Source of the DNA: an uncultured Chlorobiaceae bacterium
GTDB lineage: Bacteria; Bacteroidota; Chlorobiia; Chlorobiales; Chlorobiaceae
Length of the DNA: 64,000 nt
Assembly (NCBI GenBank): GCA_903939765.1
Contig: CAJAIK010000094.1
Coordinates: 84,984-148,983 of the forward strand
Reading direction: 5' to 3'
Below, one piece after another: positions 42,411 to 54,717 of this stretch. Position 1 is the first letter of the stretch. Each line of letters begins with the position of its first letter. The position numbers and the translations under genes were made by a program. The notes beneath the pieces are model-generated. The model was given only the letters and a program-made list of their open reading frames with translations, did no database searches and was not told the origin of the DNA.

Positions 42411-44852
42411 ATGCAGGAAGAAAAAAACGATAAAGTAAAAAATCGGGAGAATTTTATTCAGGCGCTTGTTGATGCCTCGCCTGGGTTTGTCTGTGTGATT
42501 GATGATAATGGGCGATTTGTTGCGTGGAATGCGCGTATTCGTGATCAAGTTGTACGTAAATCAGACAGTGAGATGGCGGGTTGTAATGCTGTAGCAATCG
42601 TTCATCCGGACGATCGACCGTTGATCGAAGAAAAAATCCAGCATGTTTTGACTGAAGGTCTTGAAGAGTGTGCCGAAGTGAGGATACTCTCTTGTGGCGG
42701 ACCAGAATTCCGGTGGTTTCTCCTGGAGGCCAAAAGGCTTATTGTTGATGGTACTCCCTTTTTGATAGCAACTGGTGCCGATATCGACGATCGGAAGCAG
42801 GCTGAATACGCCCTCGATATCAGCGAAAAAAAGTTCCGCTCTATTACCGAGCAACTCGATGGAGTGGTATTTATCTGTGATGCCCAGGGTTTTTTTTCCT
42901 ACGTTTCACCTTTGGCTGAAAAATTTTTGGGCTTTACGCCACAGGAGATGATTGGTCACAGGTTTACTGAGTTTCTTGGTGAAAAGGATAGTTCCAAGGC
43001 TCTCGAAGGGCTCAATAAAACCCTCTCGGATTCTTCGCAGCAAATGGTTTTTGAGCACCGTTTAAAAAGAAAAAACGGCTCAATGTTTTGGGGAGAGGGG
43101 CATGTGCAGAAATTTCAGAACAATGAAAATTGTGGCATGACAGGCTTGCTCCTGGATATTACCAGACGTAAACAGTTTGAATTCCTTACAGCATTTCGCC
43201 AGCGTATTCTCCTGATGGCAGAGTCCAATCTGGTAGAGGAAATCATGAGAGTTACACTCGACGAAGCCGAAAAGCTTACAGGGAGCACGATTGGTTTTTG
43301 CCACATTATCAACGAGGATCCCGTGTCTCCCTCCTTGTGGGTTACCTTATCGAATATTCAGCAAACAATGCATGGTGTGGAGGCTGACATCCTGCACCCA
43401 CCGATCGCTGGCGGTGAATTATGGAGTGGCACTATACCGCAGCAAGCGGTGATTACCAACGATTACAGCGCACGAGAAAATCGGCGAATCGGGTGGCCGG
43501 ATGGTCATCCCGAAATCAGGCGCACTCTTCTTGTACCTATGCTTCAGGAGGGCAAGGTCATGGCAATACTTGGAGTAGGAAACAAGAGGGACGATTATGA
43601 TGAGCATGATCTCAAATTGCTCAGTACCCTTGCCGATGTTACCTGGGATATTGTCTCTCGCAAACGTGCAGAACAGCACATACATGAGATGCAGGAAGCA
43701 CTGACTCAGTCACAAAAAATGGATCTTGTGGGGCAACTGGCCGGAGGAATTGCCCACGACTTCAACAATATGCTTGGGGTGATTCTCGGTAATATTGAAA
43801 TGGCACTCGATCAGACGCCAGCTCCTAATGATACCTTGCAATACAACTTAAAGAACATTCTTGTTGCGGCCAACCGATCCGGAGATCTTACCCGTCAACT
43901 TCTTGCCTTTGCAAGAAAAGAGACGGTGATGCCAATAGTTGTAGAGCTGAATGCTGTGATCGAAAAGATGCTCGCGGTGCTTCGGCAATTGATTGGTGAA
44001 AATATTGCGATTATATGGAAGCCCGACAGAGTTCCTGTTTTTGTAAAAGCCGATCCCTCACAACTTGACCAGATTCTCGTCAACCTTTGCGTCAATGCTC
44101 GTGATGCCATCACCAACGTCGGCACCATTGCCATCGAAATCAGGAAATCAAGTGACCGCAAAACTGTTGATACCCCTCACAATTTTTTTACGGTTTCCGG
44201 TGACTACGTGACACTTTCCGTAACGGATACGGGCAAAGGCATAGAAAAAGTGCATCTTCCGCATATTTTTGAACCCTTCTTCACAACCAAAAAAAAGGGA
44301 AAAGGTACCGGCATGGGGCTTTCGACCGTCTATGGTATTGTCAAACAGAACAAAGGTTGTATTGAGTGCATAAGCGAAGAGGGGGTGGGAACTACCGTCA
44401 AGATCCACCTGCCACTATACAAGGAGGAGGTGCAGGTCGAGATGGCTGCGGACAAAAAGCCGTTATCCGCAGTTCACTACGGCAAAGAGGTAATATTGAT
44501 CGTCGAAGATGAGCCGGAAATTCTGGTTCTCTGCAAGGATGAGCTTGAAAACAAAGGATACAGGGTACTCATGGCAGCTTCACCCCATGAAGCAATTTTG
44601 CTTGTCGAAGAGTCAAAGGAGCTCTTTAAGCTGCTTTTGACTGATGTCGTCATGCCGGGAATGAACGGGTGTGATCTCTTCAAAAAGCTTCAACAGCTCA
44701 ATCCTTCACTCAAAGTGCTCTTTATGTCAGGCTATTCAAGTGATATTGTAGCTCATGACAATATGCTCGAAAAAGGTATCAATTTCATCCAGAAACCCTT
44801 CTCTCTTAAAACGCTTTCCAGTATGGTGCGGAATATACTGAGTCAATCCTGA
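42411..44852 (+). CDS. Hybrid sensor histidine kinase (PAS-PAS-GAF-HisKA-HATPase-REC)
   Basis: LAGGIAHDFNNMLGVILGN (His present), GKGTGMGLSTVYGIVKQ, ILIVEDEPEILVLCKDEL...LLLTDVVMPGMNG. Confidence 0.93.
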   Translation: MQEEKNDKVKNRENFIQALVDASPGFVCVIDDNGRFVAWNARIRDQVVRKSDSEMAGCNAVAIVHPDDRPLIEEKIQHVLTEGLEECAEVRILSCGGPEFRWFLLEAKRLIVDGTPFLIATGADIDDRKQAEYALDISEKKFRSITEQLDGVVFICDAQGFFSYVSPLAEKFLGFTPQEMIGHRFTEFLGEKDSSKALEGLNKTLSDSSQQMVFEHRLKRKNGSMFWGEGHVQKFQNNENCGMTGLLLDITRRKQFEFLTAFRQRILLMAESNLVEEIMRVTLDEAEKLTGSTIGFCHIINEDPVSPSLWVTLSNIQQTMHGVEADILHPPIAGGELWSGTIPQQAVITNDYSARENRRIGWPDGHPEIRRTLLVPMLQEGKVMAILGVGNKRDDYDEHDLKLLSTLADVTWDIVSRKRAEQHIHEMQEALTQSQKMDLVGQLAGGIAHDFNNMLGVILGNIEMALDQTPAPNDTLQYNLKNILVAANRSGDLTRQLLAFARKETVMPIVVELNAVIEKMLAVLRQLIGENIAIIWKPDRVPVFVKADPSQLDQILVNLCVNARDAITNVGTIAIEIRKSSDRKTVDTPHNFFTVSGDYVTLSVTDTGKGIEKVHLPHIFEPFFTTKKKGKGTGMGLSTVYGIVKQNKGCIECISEEGVGTTVKIHLPLYKEEVQVEMAADKKPLSAVHYGKEVILIVEDEPEILVLCKDELENKGYRVLMAASPHEAILLVEESKELFKLLLTDVVMPGMNGCDLFKKLQQLNPSLKVLFMSGYSSDIVAHDNMLEKGINFIQKPFSLKTLSSMVRNILSQS

Positions 44853-44923
44853 ATTTTTCGCTACAGGAGCAACGTGGTATAATAATCATCTACTCTCTGT
44901 TGGTTCAGTGGAACAAGCCGGCG

Positions 44924-44955
44924 CCGCGCAGGCCGAAGATGTATGGCTTGCGCGG
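44924..44955 (-). terminator. GC-rich hairpin downstream of argG (possible terminator, weak T-tract)
   Basis: ccgcgcaggcc...ggcttgcgcgg, 11 bp including one G-T wobble. Confidence 0.35.
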
Positions 44956-44975
44956 ATGACGGATGGGTGAAGCTC

Positions 44976-46178
44976 TTATTTGGCGGAGTGCACTTCGCTG
45001 TAGGTTTTCAGCCCAAGTCCATAGAGGTGGATAAAGCCTGCTGCAGCCTTGTGGTTGAACGTGTCGGATTCGGTGTAGGTGGCAAGCTCCTCGTTGTAGA
45101 GCGAGTAAGGGGAGTTGCGGCCAAGCAGGGTTACACCACCCTTGTAAAGTTTCAGGCGCACAAGGCCGGTCACCGGGAGCTGTGTTTCATCCACAAAGGC
45201 ATCCAGTGCCTTCCTCATTGGCGAGAACCAGGTGCCGTTGTAGATGAGGTTGGCATAATCCTGGCTGATGTTTTTCTTGTACTGGAAGACCGATTTTTCG
45301 AGCGTCAGGCGCTCCAGTTCGCGATGTGCGAAGTGCAGGATGGTTGCTGCCGGGGCTTCATAAATTTCACGCGATTTGATGCCGACAACGCGGTTCTCGA
45401 TCATGTCGAGCCGTCCGACGCCATTGGCTGCGCCGATTTCGTTCAGGCGGATGATGAGGTCAAGGCCGCTCATCTTTTTGCCGTCGAGGGAGACGGGAAT
45501 ACCTTTTTCAAACTCGATCTCAACAACGGCCGGAGTGTTCGGTGCATTTTCCGGTGACGTGGTGATCTGGTAGGCATCTTCGGGAGGTGCAACCATCGGA
45601 TCTTCGAGCACACCGCACTCAATACTGATACCCCAGATGTTTTCATCTATGGAGTAGGGGTTTTTCTTGGTAGCAGAGACCTGGATGTTGTGTTCGAGGG
45701 CGTAGGCAATTTCAGATTCCCTCGAAGTGAACTCCCATTCACGCAATGGAGCAAGGACCTTGAGATGGGGGGCAAGTGAGGCAAAAGTCACTTCAAAGCG
45801 TACCTGATCGTTTCCTTTTCCGGTGCAGCCGTGGGCGAGCATGGTGCACCCTTCGGCCAGAGCGGTATCGACAATCGCTTTTGCAAGCAAAGGGCGTCCA
45901 AGAGCGGTCGCAAGCGGATAGACATCTTCATAGAGGGCACCAGCCTTGAGTGCACGCCATATGTACTCTTCAACAAACTCCTTGCGCAAATCAACAAACT
46001 TGAATTTTGAAGCTCCTGTGGAGATCGCTTTTGATTCAAGGTTTTCAATCTCTTTCTGCTGGCCCAGATTGCCGGTTACGGCAACGATTTCTGCGTCATA
46101 TTTGTCTTTCAGCCACTTGATCATGATGGATGTATCGAGTCCACCGGAATAGGCTATTGCAATTTTTTCCTTGCTCAT
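44976..46178 (-). CDS. argG: Argininosuccinate synthase
   Basis: [52 protein letters not shown]. Confidence 0.97.
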   Translation of the reverse strand: MSKEKIAIAYSGGLDTSIMIKWLKDKYDAEIVAVTGNLGQQKEIENLESKAISTGASKFKFVDLRKEFVEEYIWRALKAGALYEDVYPLATALGRPLLAKAIVDTALAEGCTMLAHGCTGKGNDQVRFEVTFASLAPHLKVLAPLREWEFTSRESEIAYALEHNIQVSATKKNPYSIDENIWGISIECGVLEDPMVAPPEDAYQITTSPENAPNTPAVVEIEFEKGIPVSLDGKKMSGLDLIIRLNEIGAANGVGRLDMIENRVVGIKSREIYEAPAATILHFAHRELERLTLEKSVFQYKKNISQDYANLIYNGTWFSPMRKALDAFVDETQLPVTGLVRLKLYKGGVTLLGRNSPYSLYNEELATYTESDTFNHKAAAGFIHLYGLGLKTYSEVHSAK

Positions 46179-46192
46179 GTTGTCGTGAATTA

Positions 46193-46639
46193 TCAGTTTT
46201 TGGAAAGCTTTTTATGAATATAGGATTTCAGTGCAGAAATGTTCAGCACTGAAGAGGGAATTACAAGAAGTGTGTCATCTCCCGCTATGGTACCAAGAAT
46301 CAGCGGGCTTTTAAGCTGATCGAGCCATGAGCCGACGCCATGAGCCCTGCCTGGAAGGGTCATGATAATGATAGAGGTTTCATTGGCATTGATGGAAAGC
46401 ACCTCAATACCGACAAGCCCTTTGATAATCTTGTCAGCCTCATCATCCGCCAGAACCATTTTATAGTTCCCGTTTGTTCTTGAACGGATGATGCCCAGTT
46501 CAGCGCAGTCACGCGAAAGGGTGGCCTGGGCAACCACCATACCGGCATCCCGGAGCAGTTGCAAAAGGTCATGCTGATTACCGACGTTGTGCTGATGAAG
46601 AATTTCCCTGATTTTCAGTTGACGAGCATACTTGTTCAT
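46193..46639 (-). CDS. argR: Arginine repressor
   Basis: [57 protein letters not shown]-like C-domain. Confidence 0.93.
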   Translation of the reverse strand: MNKYARQLKIREILHQHNVGNQHDLLQLLRDAGMVVAQATLSRDCAELGIIRSRTNGNYKMVLADDEADKIIKGLVGIEVLSINANETSIIIMTLPGRAHGVGSWLDQLKSPLILGTIAGDDTLLVIPSSVLNISALKSYIHKKLSKN

Positions 46640-47670
46640 TGTCGTGTCACCCTGTCAGCTCCCGCCTTTTTTGCTGCATTCAAAAGCCGGTGGGTCAGAT
46701 GAAATTTTCTGTACTCGTCATGGTTGAGCAGTTTGACAAGAAGTGCTTTCTGAACATGCAGACGGTTTTCAGCCTCGTCAAGGATGATGGAGTGCGGCCC
46801 ATCCATCACTTCTGCGCTTATCTCCTGGCCACGATGTGCGGGCATGCAGTGCATGACCACTGCGCCGGGTTTGGCCTCTGCAAGCAGGGCTCGGTTGATC
46901 TGAAAGGGGGAGAAGATTTTCAGGCGATCATCTCTCTCTTTCTCCTGCCCCATACTGGTCCAGACATCGGTATAGAGCACATCGGCATTTGCCGCAGCCT
47001 CTTTCGGGTCGTGCAGAATCTCGATGCGGCTGATACCCTTCTGGCGTGCGGCTTCGAGCACTCCCTCGTTTGGCTTGTACCCTTCCGGGCAAGCAAGCAC
47101 AAAGTGAAAGGGGAGTATGCCAGCCAGTTCTATCCATGAATTTGCGACATTATTGCCATCCCCGACAAAAACAACCTTTATTCCGTCATGCCACAGCGAC
47201 TTTTCGTAGAGCGTAAAGGCATCGGCCAGTATCTGGCAGGGATGCGACAGATCGGTCAGCGCATTGATAACCGGAATGGAGGCATGCTCCGCAAGTCCTT
47301 CGATGACGGCATGATCATGCAGGCGGGCGACGATGGCGTCATTGTAGCGAGAGAGCAGTTGTGCCACATCCTGCACTGATTCTCGTGAACCGAGACCAAT
47401 CGATTGGCCATCAAGGTTGATGGCATATCCCCCGAGCTCATGAATGCCAAGCTCAAAAGAGACCCTTGTTCTCAGTGATGGCTTACTGAAAATCATGGCT
47501 ACGGTTTTGTCGCGCAGCGGGAGAAATGGTGCATTGGCAGAACTCTCTTTCCTTTTTTTCTTGACATAAAGTGAGTAGTCGAACAACTCGATAATCTTGC
47601 TGCCATCAAGCGGTGAAAAGCCCAGAAAATCACGTTTAGCGGGAACCTTCCTTATTTGAACCTCTTCCAT
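46636..47670 (-). CDS. argF: Ornithine carbamoyltransferase
   Basis: FSKPSLRTRVSFELGIHELGG, DLSHPCQILADAFTLYE, VMHCMPAHRGQEIS. Confidence 0.95.
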   Translation of the reverse strand: MEEVQIRKVPAKRDFLGFSPLDGSKIIELFDYSLYVKKKRKESSANAPFLPLRDKTVAMIFSKPSLRTRVSFELGIHELGGYAINLDGQSIGLGSRESVQDVAQLLSRYNDAIVARLHDHAVIEGLAEHASIPVINALTDLSHPCQILADAFTLYEKSLWHDGIKVVFVGDGNNVANSWIELAGILPFHFVLACPEGYKPNEGVLEAARQKGISRIEILHDPKEAAANADVLYTDVWTSMGQEKERDDRLKIFSPFQINRALLAEAKPGAVVMHCMPAHRGQEISAEVMDGPHSIILDEAENRLHVQKALLVKLLNHDEYRKFHLTHRLLNAAKKAGADRVTRQ

Positions 47671-47674
47671 GCCT

Positions 47675-48589
47675 TTACCTGTTTAGGGATTGATCGCTCT
47701 CCTGCTCTGCAATAAACTGGGTGCCAACCCCTTCATGCGTAAATATTTCGAGCAGGAGCGAATGTGTGGATTTTCCGTCAATGAGATGAATTTTGCCGAC
47801 ACCACTGTCAAGCGTTTTGAATGCGGAAAGAACTTTCGGAATCATGCCGCCAGAAATAATTCCCTGTTCAATAAAGTCTGCGGCTTCACCTTTGGTGATG
47901 GTTTTGAGGATTCTGTCGCCCACATGAATGCCTTCGACATCGCTGACGTAGATGAGCTTTTCAGCTTTCAGGGCAATGGCAATACCGCTTGCGGCATCAT
48001 CAGCGTTAATGTTGTAGATATTTCCCTTGTCGTCAAATCCTGTCGGGGCTATGACTGGAATCAGCCCTGCCCGGCAGAGCAGATCGATATAGTCGGTGTT
48101 AATCTGCTCGACTTCACCCACCAGGCCGAGCGTCTCGGCATTCGGGTGGGGCAGAGCCTTGATGGTATCGGCATCAAGACCGGTGACACCCACAGCCTTG
48201 CCACCATGCCGACTGATCAACTGGACAATATCCTGATTTACCTTGCCAGCAAGGGTCATCTGAATAACCGAGATCATCTCTTTGTCGGTAACTCTGCGTC
48301 CATGAAGAAATCGTGAAGAAATTCCAAGTTTTTCTGCCGTTTTTGTAATGGCATCGCCTCCGCCATGCACAAGAACAATCCTGATACCGACTTTACGCAG
48401 AAGGGTGACATTCTGGGCAAAACTGTTTTTAAGTGAGGCATCCTTCATGGCTGCCCCCCCATATTTAATGACAAAAGTCTTGCCTTCAAACTTGCGAATA
48501 TAGGGTAACGCTTCAATAAGTACAGGCCCGATAGCGGCGTGTGAGGCTGTTCTTGCTGGATTCAGTTCATTGCACGGTAACGTGTCCAT
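47675..48589 (-). CDS. argB: Acetylglutamate kinase
   Basis: [43 protein letters not shown]; start likely [13 protein letters not shown] at 48589. Confidence 0.95.
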   Translation of the reverse strand: MDTLPCNELNPARTASHAAIGPVLIEALPYIRKFEGKTFVIKYGGAAMKDASLKNSFAQNVTLLRKVGIRIVLVHGGGDAITKTAEKLGISSRFLHGRRVTDKEMISVIQMTLAGKVNQDIVQLISRHGGKAVGVTGLDADTIKALPHPNAETLGLVGEVEQINTDYIDLLCRAGLIPVIAPTGFDDKGNIYNINADDAASGIAIALKAEKLIYVSDVEGIHVGDRILKTITKGEAADFIEQGIISGGMIPKVLSAFKTLDSGVGKIHLIDGKSTHSLLLEIFTHEGVGTQFIAEQESDQSLNR

Positions 48590-48624
48590 TGCGGAAAAAT
48601 TGCTCTTGATGGTTAAGGGAAGTG

Positions 48625-49974
48625 TCAGCTTCTGTAGCTTCCATTGATCTCGACATACTCTTTGCTCAAGTCGCAGCTCCACACGGTTGCCCGTCCCGGA
48701 CCGCTGCCGAGGCGGAGTGTTATGGTATACGAATTTTTTGCCATGATCTCCGATGCCTCAGCTTCTGAATAGCTTGCAATGAAACCTGGTTTGAGAAGAG
48801 TGAGTTCGTTAAAACGGAGTTCAAGCTCTTCCTGATTGAACTGTGCGCCAGATCGACCCGCTGCGGCAATGATTCTGCCCCAGTTGGCATCCTCTCCGTG
48901 AATGGCGGTTTTGACAAGGTTCGACTGCGCAATGGTTCTGGCAGCAAGTTCTGCATCCCGATCATCAGTCGCCCCTTCGACAGTAATAGTGACCAGTTTT
49001 GAGGCGCCCTCTCCGTCAATGACAATGAGCTTGGCAAGAAAAGTCATCAGCGCCTGGAGTGCTTCACAAAAAAGGTGAAAATCGTTACTCTCTGCCGTAA
49101 TTTCAGGGCCAGTGCCGCTTGCAAGAATTGAAACCATGTCGTTCGTGCTTGTATCGCCATCGACCGTAATGGCATTGAAACTTTTCTTGTTCGCAAGCCT
49201 CAGCGCTTTCTGAAGGAGATCAGGAGTAATTGAAGCATCAGTGGCCAGAATAGCCAGCATGGTCGCCATGTCCGGGCAAATCATGCCGGAGCCTTTGGCT
49301 ATGCCGCTCAAGCGGACAACTCCGCCCGAAAGCTGAACGTCAAGCATGAAAAACTTCGGAAAGGTATCCGTTGTCATGATTGCCTGGGCTGCATCAAGTG
49401 CTGAGTCATGCTGCAGGCTGGATGGAAGGGTGGAAATGCCGCAGAGAACCCTCTCTATCGGCAGGAGTTGGCCAATGACGCCGGTGGAGGCAACAAGAAC
49501 CTCCTCCGGCTTGACGGCAAGTTCCTGTGCCACGGCTTCAGCCATGGCGAGAGCATCAGCCATGCCTTTGTCGCCAGTGGCCGCATTGGCATTGCCACTG
49601 TTGCAGACCACGGCGCGAACTGATGAGGGGGATCGTTGCAGATGGTCACGTGAAAGCAGAACCGGAGCTGCACAGCAGAGATTCCGGGTAAAGAGTGCGG
49701 CCGCGCTTGAAGGTCGATCCGCAACGAGCAGCATCAAGTCTTTGCGATCATACTTTATGGCGGCAGAGACCGCGCCTGCAGAAAAACCGGCAGGCCAGAA
49801 GTTCAGCGTTCCGTCCGAAGCAGCCGGCATGGGGGTGACCGATGCCGGCCAGGGAGTTACAGCAGAAAGCTCACGGATAACTTTAAGCCCTTTATGGAAT
49901 TTCTCCAATGCAGTACAGGCCTGATTAATGGTTATTAAATTAGAACGACAATCCGGTTGTTTCATCCAGGCCAA
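48625..49974 (-). CDS. argJ: Bifunctional glutamate N-acetyltransferase/amino-acid acetyltransferase ArgJ
   Basis: [45 protein letters not shown]; exact start uncertain. Confidence 0.95.
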   Translation of the reverse strand: MAWMKQPDCRSNLITINQACTALEKFHKGLKVIRELSAVTPWPASVTPMPAASDGTLNFWPAGFSAGAVSAAIKYDRKDLMLLVADRPSSAAALFTRNLCCAAPVLLSRDHLQRSPSSVRAVVCNSGNANAATGDKGMADALAMAEAVAQELAVKPEEVLVASTGVIGQLLPIERVLCGISTLPSSLQHDSALDAAQAIMTTDTFPKFFMLDVQLSGGVVRLSGIAKGSGMICPDMATMLAILATDASITPDLLQKALRLANKKSFNAITVDGDTSTNDMVSILASGTGPEITAESNDFHLFCEALQALMTFLAKLIVIDGEGASKLVTITVEGATDDRDAELAARTIAQSNLVKTAIHGEDANWGRIIAAAGRSGAQFNQEELELRFNELTLLKPGFIASYSEAEASEIMAKNSYTITLRLGSGPGRATVWSCDLSKEYVEINGSYRS

Positions 49975-50944
49975 GCATAAGGTTCATGTTCTGGACTGCC
50001 TGCCCGGCGGCACCTTTCAGAAGGTTGTCGATGGCGGTGACGATGACCAGCGAACCGCTTGCCGTGGCATGAGCGATGTGGACATCACAAAAATTGGTAT
50101 GGGCAACATGCTTCACCTCGGTCATGGTGTCGCGAAGCCTTACAAAAGGTGCGTTCTCGTAAAACTTCATGTAGAGCTTCTTGATGCGCCCTTCTTCTGC
50201 GGGCTCTTCCAACTGCACGTTAAGGATGCTGTAAATACCTCTCACCAGCGATCCGATCATCGGCGTAAAGACAAAATCAAAAGATGGACTGGTGGCGGAG
50301 GTGCCGAGAGCCTGCATGATTTCAGGAATATGCTGATGAACACCGACCTTGTAAGCCCGCATATTTTCACTCATCTCCGGGAACGACAACTCTGTTTTAT
50401 TGCTTCGTCCCGCCCCGGAAATGCCGGAAGTGGAGGTACAGTTGATGGCTCGAACCTTGATTTCACTCTCGCTGCAAGCAAAAAGCGGCGCAACACCAAG
50501 AATAATGCTTGTTGCAAAACAGCCGGGATTACTGATCGCTTTTGCCCGGATGATTTCTTCACGGAACAACTCAGCCATTCCGTAGGTCATCACCGACCCG
50601 GGAGACTTGAGCTGTTTGTAGAACTGCTCATGTTCTTCAGGGCTTTTCAGCCGGAAGTCGCCGGAAAGATCAATCACTGTTTTTCCCGCAGCCACAAGGG
50701 GTGGAACAAGTTGCAATGCTTCACCGTGGGGAAGGGCAAGAAAATAAATATCACTGTCACACTCTCCGTTGTATGGCTTGTATACCTTATTGCACGAGAG
50801 GAAGGGGTAGATATCTGAAACACGTTTTCCGGCCTGGGAATAGGCATAAAGCTCCTGCAGGTCGACTTTTGGATGATGAAGAAGCAGTCGTGTCAGCTCA
50901 GCACCGGAATAGCCGGAAGCTCCGATTATTGATACTGAATACAT
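49940..50944 (-). CDS. argC: N-acetyl-gamma-glutamyl-phosphate reductase
   Basis: [56 protein letters not shown]. Confidence 0.95.
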   Translation of the reverse strand: MYSVSIIGASGYSGAELTRLLLHHPKVDLQELYAYSQAGKRVSDIYPFLSCNKVYKPYNGECDSDIYFLALPHGEALQLVPPLVAAGKTVIDLSGDFRLKSPEEHEQFYKQLKSPGSVMTYGMAELFREEIIRAKAISNPGCFATSIILGVAPLFACSESEIKVRAINCTSTSGISGAGRSNKTELSFPEMSENMRAYKVGVHQHIPEIMQALGTSATSPSFDFVFTPMIGSLVRGIYSILNVQLEEPAEEGRIKKLYMKFYENAPFVRLRDTMTEVKHVAHTNFCDVHIAHATASGSLVIVTAIDNLLKGAAGQAVQNMNLMLGLDETTGLSF

Positions 50945-51209
50945 TGTTGAATTCTCCGCTACAGGTGCCGCCATGCCGGTAATATGCTTGTAATAAGCGT
51001 TTTCAATAAAAAAAAAGATGTTTTCCACAACCAGGTGTTCCGGAAGGCCGAAATATTAACCTTTTTTACGTGATTTTCAAGAATGCTGAATTTTTTTTTT
51101 CATCATGGTAACATACCTGCGGTTTTTTATGGCAACATCTTTTTTCTCAGTATCTTAGCAATCAAGCTTTCAGAGTGAGCAGCCAAAGCGGAAACGGGAG
51201 AAATGAGAA

Positions 51210-52112
51210 ATGATTTTGAAAAACAAAGCCACACAAAAAGCCATTTTCAGGGTCATGAGCGGTCTGCTCTTTTTTTGCCCTGTTTTTTTATTGCTGAACT
51301 GCACACAGCAGCCGGCAGGTGAAACCGCCAAAAGCGGAAGCATGATTCTTGCTGTAGATCGCCATCTTGAGCGTATTGCTGCAATTCAGACGGAGAATTT
51401 CAGCCGTTATTATCCGGATGCGACGGTAACATTGCTGCCTGACGCCTCCGGAAAAAGTCTGAAACATCTGCTTGATGGCTCAGTAAAGGCCGCATTAATC
51501 AGCGGGATACCTGAAGCTGTTGAAGACTCTCTTTTTGCTCAACTGCAGCGACCGATTCGCCGTGAACCGGTTGCCCGCGACGCCATCGTCTGCATTGTCA
51601 ATCTCCGCAACACCATCATCACACTCTCAACAAAAGAGCTTGGCCTCCTTTTTTCAGAACAGGGGAAAAGCGAAGCGGTACCTCTGGTCAGAGCGGATGA
51701 TTTTCGTCTGCTCTCCCTTCTGGCAGTTACAACAGGGAAAAAAAGAGGGGAGCTGCACCCCTGGTCATGCAGCAGTGACGCTGAACTGATTAAAAGGGTC
51801 TCTCTTGACAAGGGAGTTGTCGGTCTGCTTTTCCGTTCCTCGTTCGAAAAAGCGCTCAAAGAGTTAAACAACAACAACATCAGGATACTCCCGATCGCAA
51901 AGGAGGGGCGTATGCCATCTCTGCCGACACAGCAAAATATTTTTGAGGGGCGATACCCACTTGTTACTCTCGTTTACTATCTCTATTATCCCGGCGATGC
52001 GCTTGCTGCAGGGTTCGGTTCCTGGCTCAGCAGTGGGGCAGGGCAGAAGGCGTTCGAAAGAAGTTCCCTTGCCCCGTACAGGCTTGTTGAACGGACAATT
52101 ATTCTGAATTAA
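51210..52112 (+). CDS. PstS-like periplasmic substrate-binding lipoprotein
   Basis: N-terminal hydrophobic segment ending LLLNC; PBP-like region VARDAIVCIVNLRNTIITLSTKELGLLFS; C-terminal YLYYPGDALAAGFGSWLSSGAGQKAF. Confidence 0.75.
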   Translation: MILKNKATQKAIFRVMSGLLFFCPVFLLLNCTQQPAGETAKSGSMILAVDRHLERIAAIQTENFSRYYPDATVTLLPDASGKSLKHLLDGSVKAALISGIPEAVEDSLFAQLQRPIRREPVARDAIVCIVNLRNTIITLSTKELGLLFSEQGKSEAVPLVRADDFRLLSLLAVTTGKKRGELHPWSCSSDAELIKRVSLDKGVVGLLFRSSFEKALKELNNNNIRILPIAKEGRMPSLPTQQNIFEGRYPLVTLVYYLYYPGDALAAGFGSWLSSGAGQKAFERSSLAPYRLVERTIILN

Positions 52113-52114
52113 CG

Positions 52115-53386
52115 GTGAAACCTGAGTTCTATATTGCAAGACGCTTTGCATTCAAACAGCGGTCCGCAACAAAGCCAACTTTTATTGTCCTGGTTGCGGT
52201 TGTCGGCATCGCCGTGGGAACGGCGGCTCTGATTCTGACACTCTCGATTGTGAACGGATTTGCTGGCAGCGTCGAAAAAAAGCTGATCAGTTTCAGCGCC
52301 CACCTGCAGATTCGCCATCCCGACGAACAGCTTTTTCAGGAACGCCGCACCGATCTTGCAAAAATTGCCGCCCACCCGAACATTGAGAGCACATCACCCT
52401 TTCTTGAAAAAAGTTTTGTGCTCAGGAGCCGAAGCGCAGTGGATGCTGAAAGCTGGCACAGCAAGCCGATTGTTGTCAAGGGAGTCAGCACGGAGCAACA
52501 AAGAATATTTCTTAAAAAATTTCTCAAGGCGGGGAGCCTTGAGAAGAGGAACAATGGCGAAGGCATTGCACTCTACGCAGGCCAGACGCTGGCCGAAAAT
52601 CTTGATCTCAAGGTAGGCAAAACGGTCATGCTTGTCGGCCTTGGAAGCAAGGCGTCGGGCGCAAAGCTTATTGCCGGAAACAAAAACATCGTCGACATAC
52701 TCTCCTCCCTTGACCTGGAGGTTGGAGTGATACGCGGTATCTACGACACCGGTCTTCAGGAGGGATTTGATGATTTTGTCGTGATCGCCGACCTGAAAGA
52801 GCTTCAGCAGCGCTTCAACCCCATGATGATCAGCGGCTACGATGCCAACGTGCACAACCTTAACCAACTGCCGGAGACGGTTAAAGAGTTGGTCAACGCC
52901 CTCGGATTTCCCTTCTATGGCTATACCGTTTTTGAGCGTTACGCCAACCTCTTTGAATGGCTCAAGCTCCAGAAAAACATCACACCACTGCTCATCGTCA
53001 CCATCACCATTGTGGCTGTTTTCAACATCATCTCTACGCTTCTGGTGCTGATTATTGAAAAAACCCGTGAAATCGGCATGCTCAGTGCCCTCGGCCTTGA
53101 ACCCGGAAAAATCAGCGCCGTTTTTATGGCACAAGCTTTTCTCGTCTCCTTTTCGGGGGTAGTTACCGGCAACGTTCTTGCCCTTTCGCTCTCACTCTTC
53201 GAACTGCGCTATCACCTCATCACCCTGCCCGAAAAGAGCTATTTCATCAAATATGTTCCACTGCTGATCAATCCGGTCGACTACGTTGTCGTCTCCGTTG
53301 CAGTGATGGCCCTGACCCTGCTCTTCGCCTTTATTCCGGCAAGGATTGCAGCCTCGCTGAAACCGGGAACCGCACTGGGAACCTGA
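52115..53386 (+). CDS. LolC/LolE-type ABC transporter permease (FtsX domain)
   Basis: [75 protein letters not shown] start. Confidence 0.88.
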   Translation: MKPEFYIARRFAFKQRSATKPTFIVLVAVVGIAVGTAALILTLSIVNGFAGSVEKKLISFSAHLQIRHPDEQLFQERRTDLAKIAAHPNIESTSPFLEKSFVLRSRSAVDAESWHSKPIVVKGVSTEQQRIFLKKFLKAGSLEKRNNGEGIALYAGQTLAENLDLKVGKTVMLVGLGSKASGAKLIAGNKNIVDILSSLDLEVGVIRGIYDTGLQEGFDDFVVIADLKELQQRFNPMMISGYDANVHNLNQLPETVKELVNALGFPFYGYTVFERYANLFEWLKLQKNITPLLIVTITIVAVFNIISTLLVLIIEKTREIGMLSALGLEPGKISAVFMAQAFLVSFSGVVTGNVLALSLSLFELRYHLITLPEKSYFIKYVPLLINPVDYVVVSVAVMALTLLFAFIPARIAASLKPGTALGT

Positions 53387-53406
53387 ATAATATTACTCAC
53401 GCTCCT

Positions 53407-54657
53407 ATGAAAACAGCTTTATGGATTGCCCGGCGCTTCAGCTTCGCCCGAAAACGGTTCCGGGTAATCAATATCATTTCAGCAATCAGTCTCGCCGGAA
53501 TTGTTCTCGGCGTCAGCACCCTCCTTGTCGTCATGAGCGTCCTGAACGGCTTCCAGAAACTGGCCCGCGATCTCTTTATCACCATCGACAGTCCTGCTCA
53601 GATTGTTCCTGTCAGCGGCAGAACCATGAAAGTCACGGAGAGTCTCCTGCAATCACTACGGGCCATTGAGGGCGTCGGATCTGCCGAGCCCTTTGCCGAA
53701 GGGGAAGCCATGATGACAAGCCGGGACAAAAGCGAACTGGTCATTGTCAAGGGAATCAGCGAAACGGCGCACCACCGCTTGATGCGTCAAACAAACACAA
53801 TCCGCCCCTTTTTCAGCCCTGAAACCATTTCCGTCGGAGAGCTTCTGGCCTACCGCACCAGCCTCTATCCCGACAGGGAGGTCAAAATATTCAGTCCTGA
53901 ACTGATCTCACTTGGTCTTGAATCGCTCTCGGAACCCTACCTCATCCCGATGCTTGCCATTCCTGAAACCACCGTCTCGACGCTCTTTTCCCTGCAGAAA
54001 ATATTTGATGACCGCTACGTCCTCACCTCAAGCCTCTTTGCCCGGAAAATCCTGCTCATGGGCAGCCAGGAGTTCTCAGGTATCGACATTCGGGGAAAAG
54101 AAGGTGTGTCGGGCAATGCCTTCACGGGCAACCTCAGGGAGTGGCTGGCAGAAAGCCCACTCAAAACAGAGCTCCGTGTACGCACCATCGAAGAGAAATA
54201 TCAGAACATCTTTGCTGTCATGCAGCTTGAAAAATGGGTCAGTTTCAGCGTGCTGATGCTCATCATCCTTGTCGCAGCCCTCAGTCTCACCGGAGCCCTT
54301 GCCATGACTGCCATCGACAAACAGCAAGAACTCTTCTATCTCCGTTGCCTCGGAATGGAAAAGCCGCAGTTCATGGCCATATTCATCGTTCAGGGTGGAA
54401 TGACCGGAATCGTTGGAACCGCTGCCGGAACCATCATCGCCTGGAGCCTCTGTACCTTCCAGGAGCTCTACGGCATGGTGCAGCTCCCCTCAAAAAGCGC
54501 ATTCATCATCCAGGCCTATCCGGTTCATATGCTGGCTGGCGATTTTATTGCCGTCAGCATCACGGCCATCCTGCTCTCTCTTCTGGTAAGCCTTTATCCC
54601 GCACGAAAGGCCGCCCTCATTGCCACAAGCCGCTCACTTGATCTCAAGACAAACTGA
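53407..54657 (+). CDS. LolC/LolE-type ABC transporter permease (FtsX domain)
   Basis: [69 protein letters not shown]. Confidence 0.88.
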   Translation: MKTALWIARRFSFARKRFRVINIISAISLAGIVLGVSTLLVVMSVLNGFQKLARDLFITIDSPAQIVPVSGRTMKVTESLLQSLRAIEGVGSAEPFAEGEAMMTSRDKSELVIVKGISETAHHRLMRQTNTIRPFFSPETISVGELLAYRTSLYPDREVKIFSPELISLGLESLSEPYLIPMLAIPETTVSTLFSLQKIFDDRYVLTSSLFARKILLMGSQEFSGIDIRGKEGVSGNAFTGNLREWLAESPLKTELRVRTIEEKYQNIFAVMQLEKWVSFSVLMLIILVAALSLTGALAMTAIDKQQELFYLRCLGMEKPQFMAIFIVQGGMTGIVGTAAGTIIAWSLCTFQELYGMVQLPSKSAFIIQAYPVHMLAGDFIAVSITAILLSLLVSLYPARKAALIATSRSLDLKTN

Positions 54658-54717
54658 GAGGAATTCCTTAAATTCTGAACCGGGAAGTATTTTTTCTGGA
54701 TCGGTTTATAGAGAGAT

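Noticed and set aside
44943-45557. 204-aa plus-strand ORF opposite argG
   Set aside because: Shadow of argG on the opposite strand; no independent coding evidence.
47690-48316. 208-aa plus-strand ORF opposite argB
   Set aside because: Shadow ORF opposite conserved argB.
49928-50818. 296-aa plus-strand ORF opposite argC
   Set aside because: Antisense to a strongly supported argC; translation has no recognisable family and reads as a codon-bias shadow ORF.
52394-53134. 246-aa minus-strand ORF opposite the first LolC/E-type permease
   Set aside because: Antisense to a well-supported permease; His/Asp/Lys-rich shadow composition.
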